This document shows positions 48,145 to 57,307 of a stretch of DNA of 64,000 bases, piece by piece. The notes beneath the pieces are model-generated. The model was not told where the DNA came from, searched no databases, and saw nothing but the letters and a program-made list of their open reading frames with translations. The translations under genes were made by a program, and so were the position numbers. Position 1 is the stretch's first letter, and every line of letters starts with the position of its first letter. This DNA comes from Lentisphaerota bacterium. GTDB lineage: Bacteria; Verrucomicrobiota; Lentisphaeria; Victivallales; Victivallaceae. Where the stretch lies: the NCBI GenBank assembly GCA_015061525.1, contig SUWK01000004.1, positions 1 to 64,000 on the forward strand, given 5' to 3'.

Positions 48145-50910
48145 ATGAAAAAACTTATATGTTTCGCAGCGTTGCTGTGCTGTGCGCTGGCTTTGCCCGG
48201 AGCTGAACTCAATCCGGTCGCTCTGGTCGGCTACAAGTGGGACATCAACGAACTGAACTCCTCGATCCTCTATTCCGCCCGGGTCGATACGGTACGCTTC
48301 GTCAACAAATGGCTGCCACCTGCCGAATATGGTAAATTTTCCGCTGTCTACATCGGAGAAAGATTGCGCGGTCTGGGCAAAAATGACAACTGGAACGATC
48401 CGCAGGCGATAAAAGATGTGCTTGCGTACCTCAATAACGGCGGTGTCATTATCACTTCCGGGATCACTCCGGCAGATCTGCTCGACTCCGGTAAATTCCC
48501 GAAAGAATTTGCATCGATTTTCGGTTTTGCCCGTTTGTTCAAGCCGGACAAAACCAAAGGCATGAAGGTCAAAGGTGAAAAAATGATCTTCCCGCTCAAC
48601 CCGACCAGAGCTGCAGCCAAGCCTGCTGCAACGCTCCAAGTCATCGGAAGTCTGCTTGGAGATAACGGAAAAGAATATCCTGTTATCACCAGTTTTGCTG
48701 TCGGCAAAGGTAAAGTGATCTGGATCGCCCCCTGTTACGGCTTGTTTTTGCGGACATGCAAAAAAACCGGAGCAGTGATGGGATTTCCCGATGACAGAGG
48801 AGATTATATCTTGAGCGACGAGGGAAAAATCCGCGAAATGCTCATCAAGTTATACACCGATACCTTCCTCGCCATTCCCCAAGTCAAACTCCTGCCTCCG
48901 CTGGAAAAATGGGACAACAAACCGCTCGGTGCCCCCGGCAACCTCACCTATACCGGGAAGTTCAAAAATCAGGCAAATCTCAAAAACAAAGCTCCGGTTC
49001 TCAAGCCGGGCGTCCCGCTGTGCAAAGAGGGCAAACTTGCCGTAATTTATACTCCAGCCAAAGACAAACGTTTCGCCAGACTTGCCGGAGAATTGAAGTA
49101 CCATCTGGATAAAATGACCGGAAAATCTTTTACCATCACCTCCAGACTTCCGGCAGCTTCTCAAAATGCCATCATCTTCGCCGATGAAACAGTCGCCGCC
49201 AAATACGGTATCGACATCAAAAAACTCGAACAGGACACCATGCTGCTTGCCAGAAAAGGCAATCATCAAATCGTAAGCGGTAAAGAGTGCGGTATCTCCC
49301 AGGCGTTGACCGTCCTGCTTGAATCCATCGGCTGCCGCTATCTGTGGCCGGGTGCTGACGGAAAGATCATCCCCAAAAAAGCTGAACTCATCCTGCCCGA
49401 ACTCAACAAGTGCTACACCCCGAAACTGCGGGTCCGCAATATCCGTGAAAGACTTCATGTCAACAACCGGGTGCTGGCGCATTTGTTCACTTTTGGTGTA
49501 TCCGATAAAGATTATCACGAACGCTATAAAGCTATTGAAATCGATGCCCCGGGCAACCGCAAATACTTTGAATGGCACGGCTTGAACGATTCAGCCAAAA
49601 CCACCGGCTGGGTACAGGGACCGGAACAAACTTATGAATGGGGGCACTCATTCAACGACTTCCATCTTCGACACGGACGGAAGAATCCGGACTTCTTTGC
49701 CTTGCAGCCGGACGGCAAACGTTACGCAATGGAGCGTCCCCGCCTCTGCCACTCGAACCCGAAACTTCTGGATCAGATCGCCGCTGACCGCATTGCCAAA
49801 TTCCGCAAATACCCCCACAAAGTCGCCCTTTCCCTATGTCTGAGCGACGGCGGTTACAGCAGCATGTGTCTGTGCGAAAACTGCCGCAAAATGGATCCGG
49901 TGAACGCCCCTCCCCGTGATCTGGGAATATTCAAACCGACTCGCGGTCGCGTTCCTTATGTTGAATTCACCGACCGCGTCCTTGCCTTCAGCAACGCCAT
50001 CGTGGAAAAAGTCCACAAAGTTCTGCCGGGCAAAAAATTCGCAATATATGCTTACAGCCGTTATGTCAAACCTCCGGTCAGAGTCAAACCGCATCCGGAT
50101 CTCATCATCCTGACCGTCGACGGTCTTTATGTCAGCGATGCCAGCCGGGCGGCAATGCACAAATCCATCGCATCCTGGGCGAGTTTCGGCAATCCGCTGC
50201 TCTGGCGGCCCAATGCGCTCCAGGGACACCGCTACATGACCCTGCCCCAAAACCACGCCCGCCGGATGTTCAACGATGTCGAACTGTATAAAGCCAACGG
50301 CCTGATCGGCACCGACTTTGACGGTCTGGAAAAAAGCTGGTCATGCAAAGCATGGATCTACTATGCCCTCAGCAAGGCGCACTGGAACTGCGACCAGCTC
50401 GATTACGATGTCATAATGAATGACTTCTGCGAAGCCGGTTTCGGCCCTGCCGCCCCCCATGTCAAAGCTTATCTGGACAAACTGGAAGCTCTTTCTGATG
50501 CCGCCGCCGCCCGTAACAAAACCCTCCGTCACAGTACAGACTACGCCTACGTTGTCGATGCAAAAGCCGTGGCTGAACTCAATGCATTTCTGGCAAAAGC
50601 CGCTGAAGCCGCTGAAAAAACTCCGGAATATCTCAAGCGGGTAAAATTCCTTCAGGAAGGAATGAAATACGCTGATCTCAACAACAAACTCACCGTCACC
50701 AAAGGTAAAGATCCCAAAGCGTATGCAAAATATCAGCAGGAGCTGATAGCTCTGGTCAAAGCTCACGTGCTGCTCGACCCGCGGATCATCGGTGCTCCTG
50801 ACACCGGAGCATACAACTCCCACCTCCCCCGTCAGGCAAGAATAAACGGTAATCTGGCTGCGGAAAAATATATTCAGGAAAATAAACTTTTCCACTTGAT
50901 CAGACGCTGA
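48145..50910 (+). CDS. Secreted DUF4838-family protein, large form
   Basis: Signal peptide MKKLICFAALLCCALALPGA; SD aagaaagg; full-length similarity with the 15353 and 18829 products. Confidence 0.8.
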   Translation: MKKLICFAALLCCALALPGAELNPVALVGYKWDINELNSSILYSARVDTVRFVNKWLPPAEYGKFSAVYIGERLRGLGKNDNWNDPQAIKDVLAYLNNGGVIITSGITPADLLDSGKFPKEFASIFGFARLFKPDKTKGMKVKGEKMIFPLNPTRAAAKPAATLQVIGSLLGDNGKEYPVITSFAVGKGKVIWIAPCYGLFLRTCKKTGAVMGFPDDRGDYILSDEGKIREMLIKLYTDTFLAIPQVKLLPPLEKWDNKPLGAPGNLTYTGKFKNQANLKNKAPVLKPGVPLCKEGKLAVIYTPAKDKRFARLAGELKYHLDKMTGKSFTITSRLPAASQNAIIFADETVAAKYGIDIKKLEQDTMLLARKGNHQIVSGKECGISQALTVLLESIGCRYLWPGADGKIIPKKAELILPELNKCYTPKLRVRNIRERLHVNNRVLAHLFTFGVSDKDYHERYKAIEIDAPGNRKYFEWHGLNDSAKTTGWVQGPEQTYEWGHSFNDFHLRHGRKNPDFFALQPDGKRYAMERPRLCHSNPKLLDQIAADRIAKFRKYPHKVALSLCLSDGGYSSMCLCENCRKMDPVNAPPRDLGIFKPTRGRVPYVEFTDRVLAFSNAIVEKVHKVLPGKKFAIYAYSRYVKPPVRVKPHPDLIILTVDGLYVSDASRAAMHKSIASWASFGNPLLWRPNALQGHRYMTLPQNHARRMFNDVELYKANGLIGTDFDGLEKSWSCKAWIYYALSKAHWNCDQLDYDVIMNDFCEAGFGPAAPHVKAYLDKLEALSDAAAARNKTLRHSTDYAYVVDAKAVAELNAFLAKAAEAAEKTPEYLKRVKFLQEGMKYADLNNKLTVTKGKDPKAYAKYQQELIALVKAHVLLDPRIIGAPDTGAYNSHLPRQARINGNLAAEKYIQENKLFHLIRR

Positions 50911-50931
50911 AAAAAAACAGTAAAACGCTTC

Positions 50932-50966
50932 CGGCGGTCAGTAAATCCACTGACCGCCGTTTTTTC
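50932..50966 (+). terminator. Rho-independent terminator
   Basis: cggcggtcagt aaatcc actgaccgccg tttttt. Confidence 0.9.
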
Positions 50967-51039
50967 TGCTTGAATAACAACCGGATAATGATTATATTAG
51001 TATCAAGACAGATCGTAACAACATTATTCAGGAACAATT

Positions 51040-51927
51040 ATGAATAAAAAAATTCTTTTGTTTTTTATATTTTCCTTTACCGCAATAATGCTCAACGCCG
51101 GAAATAAAGAGTGCTCGACCTGTGGCAGATCCGGCAATCTCCGCATCTTTTTCGGGAAAGAATTTTTTTGTTCAAAAAAATGTATCCCGGAAAAATTCTA
51201 TTGTTCGATCTGCGGTGAACTTCCTAAAGGCAAATACCATTATTTTACCGATCTCAACGGCAGAACACACCATTACTGTCACCCCTGCTTTCAAAACAAT
51301 CCCCGCTGTTCCGCCTGCAACCGTCCGCATGAAAGCAATTCCGCAAACAGTATCTGCCAAGACTGTAAAAATGGAATGATAACCTACAATAAAGCGTGGA
51401 GCATAATGCAGAAACTGCGCCGGGAACTCGCAGCTGACTACGGTTATGATGCAAAGCACAAAATCTCGTTGAAACTGGTCGATAAAAACACAATGGTACG
51501 CACCAGCGGTTCAAAATCCGCAATCGGCTACACCCAATATAAGATCCGTTACAAAACTCACAAAAACAAGCGGGGTGCCACCCGGACAACCGATATCCGG
51601 CATGAATGCAATATCTTTTTACTCAAAACCCTCAATGAGAAAAAAGCTCACGCAGTTCTGGTTCACGAACTCACCCACGACTATCTGTTTCACCATCTGG
51701 GCAAACCTGTCAACAGCAAAGTCAATGAAGGTATCTGTGAAGCAATGGCAGGAGCATGGCTGATGAAACACGGAGAAACAGAGCTTTTTGAACAGATGAA
51801 AAAAAATCCCGACCCTACTTACGGGGCGGGATTCAGATCACTTTATCCGCAACTTCAGCGTTACGGATTCAAAAACATGCTTGAACGCAACAGAAATGCG
51901 TTCAAGCCGTTCATCAGAAAACGTTAG
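51040..51927 (+). CDS. Secreted DA1-like zinc metallopeptidase with LIM-like zinc-finger region
   Basis: Signal peptide MNKKILLFFIFSFTAIMLNAG; CxxC/HHYCHPC/CxxC clusters; VLVHELTHDYLFHHLGKPVNSKVNEGICEAMAGAWL resembles the DA1 peptidase core. Confidence 0.75.
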   Translation: MNKKILLFFIFSFTAIMLNAGNKECSTCGRSGNLRIFFGKEFFCSKKCIPEKFYCSICGELPKGKYHYFTDLNGRTHHYCHPCFQNNPRCSACNRPHESNSANSICQDCKNGMITYNKAWSIMQKLRRELAADYGYDAKHKISLKLVDKNTMVRTSGSKSAIGYTQYKIRYKTHKNKRGATRTTDIRHECNIFLLKTLNEKKAHAVLVHELTHDYLFHHLGKPVNSKVNEGICEAMAGAWLMKHGETELFEQMKKNPDPTYGAGFRSLYPQLQRYGFKNMLERNRNAFKPFIRKR

Positions 51928-53123
51928 CAGCTCACCAATTTCTGGGTGGTCTTGGCGATCATCAGCTCTTCATCGGTCGGCATGACGATAGCTTTGATTT
52001 TGCTGTCGGCACTTGAAATAACACCGGCTTTGCCGCGGAAAGTGTTGTTGGCTTCTTCGTCGAGGTAAATACCCAACGGAGCAAGCTGTTCAACGACCAT
52101 CTTGCGGATCTCATTGGAAAATTCACCGATACCGCCGGTGAAAACGACCGCCTGGACTTTACCGGCAACCATGAAATAGGAACCGATGTATTTCACGATG
52201 CGGCGGACGAACATCTTGACTGCCAATTTGGCGCGTTCATTGCCGGAATCAGCAGCCGCGAGCATATCGCGCATATCACCGGTACCGATACCGCCGACAC
52301 CGAAAAGACCGGACTTCTTGTTGAGGATGGTATCGACTTCCGCCGGAGTGGAACCGAGGTCGATCATACGGACGACCGCTGCCGGATCGATGTCACCGGA
52401 ACGGGTTCCCATCATCAGACCTTCAAGCGGGGTCAAGCCCATAGTGGTATCGACAACTTTACCGCCTTTGATCGCCGCCATGGAGCAGCCGTTGCCGAGG
52501 TGGCAGGTGATGATATCGGTGTTTTCGACATCCTGATTGAGGAACTTGGCAGCGGCAAGGGTCACATAGTGGTGGCTGGTGCCGTGGAAACCGTATTTAC
52601 GGATGCCGTATTTTTCATAGTATTCATAAGGAATGGCGTAGAGGTAGGCTTCCGGAGCCATGGTCTGGTGGAACTGGGTATCGAAAACGCCGACATTGGG
52701 CACTCCGGGCATCGCCTTTTCGCAGGCTTCGATACCGGCGAGGTTGGCGGGGTTGTGGAGCGGTCCGAGGGGAAAGCATTCGCGGACGATGGCTTTGACC
52801 TTTTCATCGACGATAACGGGGGCGGTGATCTTTTCGCCGCCGTGAAGGACACGGTGACCGATGGCGCTGATTTCAGAAAGGGATTTGATGACACCGATTT
52901 CGGGATCGACCAGCTTTTTGCAGATTTCTGTAAACGCTTCGACGTGATCTTTGACCGGAATCTCCTGCTCGAACTTGAAGCCGTCCGGGCGCTTGAAAAT
53001 AAGGTTGGGCCCGATGGTGCCGAGACGTTCAAAAACACCCTTGGCAAGAACGGTTTCGTTTTCCATCGAATAAAGCGTGAACTTCATCGAACTGCTACCG
53101 GCATTGATAACCAGAATCTTCAT
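51924..53123 (-). CDS. ackA: Acetate kinase
   Basis: MKILVINAGSSSMKFTLYS, RVLHGGEKI, FDTQFHQTM, YGFHGTSHHYV, VFTGGIGE. Confidence 0.97.
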   Translation of the reverse strand: MKILVINAGSSSMKFTLYSMENETVLAKGVFERLGTIGPNLIFKRPDGFKFEQEIPVKDHVEAFTEICKKLVDPEIGVIKSLSEISAIGHRVLHGGEKITAPVIVDEKVKAIVRECFPLGPLHNPANLAGIEACEKAMPGVPNVGVFDTQFHQTMAPEAYLYAIPYEYYEKYGIRKYGFHGTSHHYVTLAAAKFLNQDVENTDIITCHLGNGCSMAAIKGGKVVDTTMGLTPLEGLMMGTRSGDIDPAAVVRMIDLGSTPAEVDTILNKKSGLFGVGGIGTGDMRDMLAAADSGNERAKLAVKMFVRRIVKYIGSYFMVAGKVQAVVFTGGIGEFSNEIRKMVVEQLAPLGIYLDEEANNTFRGKAGVISSADSKIKAIVMPTDEELMIAKTTQKLVSC

Positions 53124-53214
53124 AATAACTCCTTTTTCTGTAAGACCATTTTTGTGTTCAGAAATAATCTTATAATATAACACAAAAACAACACTTTGTC
53201 AAGGTTATACTGCT

Positions 53215-54708
53215 TCAAAATTCCTGAATCGGATGGACTCCCGGAGTCAACTGATACTGACACCAGCCGGTCTTGATATATTCACCGGCCTCCATATCCC
53301 AATCGACCTGCCGGGTATGCTGCGCCAGAGCCAGCCGGTTGGAAAGAGTATCTTCCGGAAGTGTTTCCGGATTCCAGGCAGCAGCGGCGGCGGCGCAGTG
53401 AATGGCAGTTTCCCTGCGGTCATGGAAGATATGCCAGGTGGTTTCAAGCATACCGGCAAGTTTTCTTTCTGCCGCCATTTTCCCCTGTCTCACGATGCCC
53501 TGCCAGTTGAGCCACGGGCAGACCAGCACATCAAAATTTTCCTGTTTGAAAAATTTTGCCACCGGCCAGTCGGGATCGGCATCTTCCGGAAGTGTTTCCG
53601 GATCGCGGTACTGCCAGTCGGCAATTATGATGTCGCGGGGAAGTTCTCTGTACAACTCACCGAGCTGATGTTCCGGCAGACCGCAGGCGGTATAGCCTTT
53701 CCAGCGGGGATCACCTTTGGTAATAAGCATGTCGTGCCACATGATGAGCCGCGTATTGCGTTGGGCAAGGAGATCATGGAAATAACAGATGTGTTCTTTG
53801 ACCAGAGATTTCAACTCTTTACGCCGGCAGTCCCGGCAGGTGGCGATATTGTCCGCCTCATCGCAACCGATATGGAAGAACGGCGGACCGTCGAAAAATT
53901 CACAGAGTTCCAACACCAGACCGGTCAAAACTTTGCGGGTTTCCGGATTGGTAAGGCACCAGCTCCACCCCTCCGGTTCAAAAAGCGGCTGAAGTTTCGG
54001 CTCATAACTCAACACCGCGTGTTTGCCGGTGATGGAACGGCTCGCTGAAGCATGTCCGAGCAAATTCAATTGCGGGACAAGGGTTATTCCCAGTTCTTTT
54101 CCCAGAGTGATCAGACGTTTCAAGGCGGCTTTGTCCAATTGTTTATCTTTCCAGACAAATTCCGGATGGCTTTCAAAGGGAAAAACGCCCCACGGCTCTA
54201 TGACCGCATAATTGAATTTGTGATATGCGGCAATGCGGAGCTGTTTTTCAATATCCCAGAGCGGAGTTTCCGGAAAAATGCACAGATGGATACCCCGGAA
54301 CGCGAGTGCCGGAAAATCATCGATATCACATTGGACAAGGAAATACCCGGAAACTCTCTCTGTTCCGCGCTGAACTTCCGCCAGCTGCCGGAGCGTTTTC
54401 ATGGCATTGAGCAGTGCAGTCTTGCCGTTGGCAGAGATTTCCAGAATATTTTCTGAAATATTGATTTTATAACTTTCGTCACAATTCAGCGTTTCCGGGA
54501 GAGTTTCAAGGCGGATCTCCGGCACGCTCTGCCAGTATGCAGAAAAAAGTTTCCCGGCAAGAGCGGCACAATTTTCGGCATCGCGCGGCAGCTTGAGAGT
54601 AACCATGCAATTGTCGCAGATAAGAAATTCATTCCCGTCCCGGAATTCAATTTTCTGCGGCCGGGGGATCAGCCGGTCGGTAAGGATTTTTATTTCACGA
54701 TCCGTCAT
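53215..54708 (-). CDS. GH20-family beta-N-acetylhexosaminidase-like protein
   Basis: FPALAFRGIHLCIFP, PQLNLLGHA, FFHIGCDEADN (H-x-G-x-D-E). Confidence 0.8.
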   Translation of the reverse strand: MTDREIKILTDRLIPRPQKIEFRDGNEFLICDNCMVTLKLPRDAENCAALAGKLFSAYWQSVPEIRLETLPETLNCDESYKINISENILEISANGKTALLNAMKTLRQLAEVQRGTERVSGYFLVQCDIDDFPALAFRGIHLCIFPETPLWDIEKQLRIAAYHKFNYAVIEPWGVFPFESHPEFVWKDKQLDKAALKRLITLGKELGITLVPQLNLLGHASASRSITGKHAVLSYEPKLQPLFEPEGWSWCLTNPETRKVLTGLVLELCEFFDGPPFFHIGCDEADNIATCRDCRRKELKSLVKEHICYFHDLLAQRNTRLIMWHDMLITKGDPRWKGYTACGLPEHQLGELYRELPRDIIIADWQYRDPETLPEDADPDWPVAKFFKQENFDVLVCPWLNWQGIVRQGKMAAERKLAGMLETTWHIFHDRRETAIHCAAAAAAWNPETLPEDTLSNRLALAQHTRQVDWDMEAGEYIKTGWCQYQLTPGVHPIQEF

Positions 54709-54717
54709 AACGGCACC

Positions 54718-55794
54718 TCATATTTTTACAGTTGAACCGCTTTTGATACTTTCATAACAAGCATTCATGCAGGCGATGGTTTCGCGATGCCACTTCAAAT
54801 TTATTTTCGGCTGCTTATGATTGCGGATGCAATCGACAAATTCATCAATGAGTCCGATCCATTCATCGAAGTAGGTATACTGAACGGTATAACGGTCATT
54901 GGGTGCGCCGTTGTGATAGACATTGGGACCGAAGCAATCGCACTGGATCATACCTTTTTCGCCGGTGATGGTGACATTGACCTCCATGCGTTTTGGGAAG
55001 CGTTCCCATCCGGGGCCCGGCACTTTGAGCCGCTCTTCAAGGCGTGACCATGAAGGGTCAAAAAGGAATGCGGTACCATCTTTCATCTTTCCGGCTGCGA
55101 GCACCATGTCTTCCACTTCCAGCTCTTTGCGGAGATTCGGGGCGGCCTGGGCGAAAACTGAATCAAAACTTGAACCGGTCAGCCAGCGGATCAAGTCAAA
55201 GATGTGCGGATGGTCACACAATGCCCCTCCCCGGAAACGGTGATCGTCACCAGACAATGGCACGCGCTTGCCGTAACTTGCCTCCGGACTGCCCTGCCAC
55301 GGGAATGCCCAGACCGGAGAGAGAGTGATATTGGTCGCCTGGATCGAAAGCAGTTTGCCAAGCGCGCCTTCAGAAATCAGCTTCTGCAGCCGTTTCACCA
55401 CCGGATTGTAGTGCATTTCAAGTTCGATCTGGCAGACGATACCGGCCTTATCGACCATATCGATCATGGCATCATACTCATCCATATCGAATGAGGGTAT
55501 TTTCATGGAAAGAATATGGATACCGCGTTTGGCACAGAATTCCATATCCTTATAGTGCTGATCATTGGCAGAAGCGATGACGATGGCTTCTATGTCCGGG
55601 TGTTCGGCGATCATTTTCTCCGGATCGGGATAACATGGAACTCCGGTATTGTATAACTCATAAACCTTTTGAGCATCTTCATCCTGCGCGCAGGAGGCGA
55701 CCCAATCCAGTTTCTGATTTTCGAGCAGAGTCTGATAATATTTTCTGGTATGCCCGTGGGTCATGCCCATCATGGCGATTTTTACCGGTTCCAT
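54718..55794 (-). CDS. Gfo/Idh/MocA family oxidoreductase
   Basis: VKIAMMGMTHGHTRKYYQTLLENQ...CAKRGIHILSMKIPSFDM; GALCDHPHIFDLIRWLTG. Confidence 0.88.
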   Translation of the reverse strand: MEPVKIAMMGMTHGHTRKYYQTLLENQKLDWVASCAQDEDAQKVYELYNTGVPCYPDPEKMIAEHPDIEAIVIASANDQHYKDMEFCAKRGIHILSMKIPSFDMDEYDAMIDMVDKAGIVCQIELEMHYNPVVKRLQKLISEGALGKLLSIQATNITLSPVWAFPWQGSPEASYGKRVPLSGDDHRFRGGALCDHPHIFDLIRWLTGSSFDSVFAQAAPNLRKELEVEDMVLAAGKMKDGTAFLFDPSWSRLEERLKVPGPGWERFPKRMEVNVTITGEKGMIQCDCFGPNVYHNGAPNDRYTVQYTYFDEWIGLIDEFVDCIRNHKQPKINLKWHRETIACMNACYESIKSGSTVKI

Positions 55795-55796
55795 CT

Positions 55797-56516
55797 TTAA
55801 AATCCTCCTTCCACATTGACAGGGAGATTGTTTGAAATACTTTCAAGCGCACAGTCAGCCAGTTTTACCGAACGGCGCGCCGCAGCGCTCCAGAGTTCCG
55901 GCAGCGAAGCATCTTTCAAAACTGCGTAAGCGGCACGGACGATCCAGATCGCATCGTCCGGCAAACCGAAAAGTTCGGTATCGACATCGGTGAAAGTGGT
56001 TTCTCCGTCCGTATTCCACAAATAAATGGAGTGCTGCGGAACTTGAGTATCCACTCCGCGGTCACATCCGACTCCGCGGCGGGCGATGATCTCGTGCCGG
56101 TCAACGTTTTTGGTATTGACCGGCAGATTAATTCCGCATTCGATACTGGCACTGATACCGTTGGCAAAACGGACGATACAGTTGCAGACCTTTTTACCGT
56201 CGCCGCCGGCGAAAATGCGGACGACCGGAGAATCAGCGAGATATTCGGCGAGATCAAGTTCGGCAGCCAGAAGTTTTTTCAGATCACCGCCGGCAGTGAA
56301 TTTGGCAAAACGCAAAGTTGAAACCTCTTCCAAAGTTGCGGAATCGATCATCTTTTTAAGTTCGATGATACGCCGTTCCACGCGGTGCGGAAGCAAAGGG
56401 AATGTTCCGGAAGTTGTTTCAACACAGAAGTAATCGCTTCCGGCAACGACAGTTCCGGCGGGAAAACCGTATTTGTCCCGCAGAAACTCCAGAGATTCAT
56501 TCATTCGGGTAATCAT
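55797..56516 (-). CDS. Uncharacterised protein resembling the C-terminal half of a Gfo/Idh/MocA oxidoreductase
   Basis: C-terminus WIVRAAYAVLKDASLPELWSAAARRSVKLADCALESISNNLPVNVEG; no N-terminal Rossmann GxGxxG. Confidence 0.55.
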   Translation of the reverse strand: MITRMNESLEFLRDKYGFPAGTVVAGSDYFCVETTSGTFPLLPHRVERRIIELKKMIDSATLEEVSTLRFAKFTAGGDLKKLLAAELDLAEYLADSPVVRIFAGGDGKKVCNCIVRFANGISASIECGINLPVNTKNVDRHEIIARRGVGCDRGVDTQVPQHSIYLWNTDGETTFTDVDTELFGLPDDAIWIVRAAYAVLKDASLPELWSAAARRSVKLADCALESISNNLPVNVEGGF

Positions 56517-56517
56517 T

Positions 56518-57276
56518 TCAAAGACTCTTGATCAGGGGTTTATATTTCTTGAGATAAGCGGCATTCTTTTCGTCACCGCCGGGTGCGTTGGCACTGTTCC
56601 AGACCGGCGGAGTGATGCCGCGTTCGACACACTGACGGACCGTTTCTATTTCCAGCAAGTGGGCGATGGTGAAGTCCACCACATTGGAAACCGGTGCGAT
56701 GGGAGTGTCAAATCCCGGCACATTGACTATGGCATCTCCGACCGGATTGTAATCGTCGATGCACACGTCGGCAAAGTCAAAAAGGTTTTTACCGGAAGAA
56801 TGGCGGATGAAATGGTCGGCAGGCATCTCGTTCTGCCAGTAACTGCTGGCGACGGCGATGATTTTGCCGCCCCGTTTTTTGATTTCCATAGCGGCATCGA
56901 TGGTGGCGGGATTGATGCCGATGTTGTGAAAGATTATGACCAGATCATCCGGTTTGATATCATAATATTTGATGATGGAGGCGCCGAAGTTTTCCGTGCG
57001 TTCCAGTTCCAAATATTTGAGAGCCTGATTGAAAACCGAAAGTGCAGTTTCCATCAGCGGATCGATATTGGCAAGACCTCCGGCGCGGAAGAACATCTCG
57101 CCCATTGCAAGCGTGGTATGTCCACCGCCGGCATAGATGTGGATAAGTTTATCTTCCGCGATGGCATCCGCCATAAGTTTGGCGGCACGTTGGATATTTT
57201 CCGCCTGATTGTCCAGTACCTGCTGAATATTGGCAAACGCTTTTGCCACATATCCGAAATCATTTAATTTTGCCAT
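56518..57276 (-). CDS. SIS-domain sugar isomerase-like protein
   Basis: LIHIYAGGGHTTLAMGEMFFRAGGLANIDP...DLVIIFHNIGINPATIDAAMEIKKRGGKIIAVAS. Confidence 0.85.
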   Translation of the reverse strand: MAKLNDFGYVAKAFANIQQVLDNQAENIQRAAKLMADAIAEDKLIHIYAGGGHTTLAMGEMFFRAGGLANIDPLMETALSVFNQALKYLELERTENFGASIIKYYDIKPDDLVIIFHNIGINPATIDAAMEIKKRGGKIIAVASSYWQNEMPADHFIRHSSGKNLFDFADVCIDDYNPVGDAIVNVPGFDTPIAPVSNVVDFTIAHLLEIETVRQCVERGITPPVWNSANAPGGDEKNAAYLKKYKPLIKSL

Positions 57277-57307
57277 TTATCATTCTCCTTGTTTGAAGTT
57301 TTATTTA

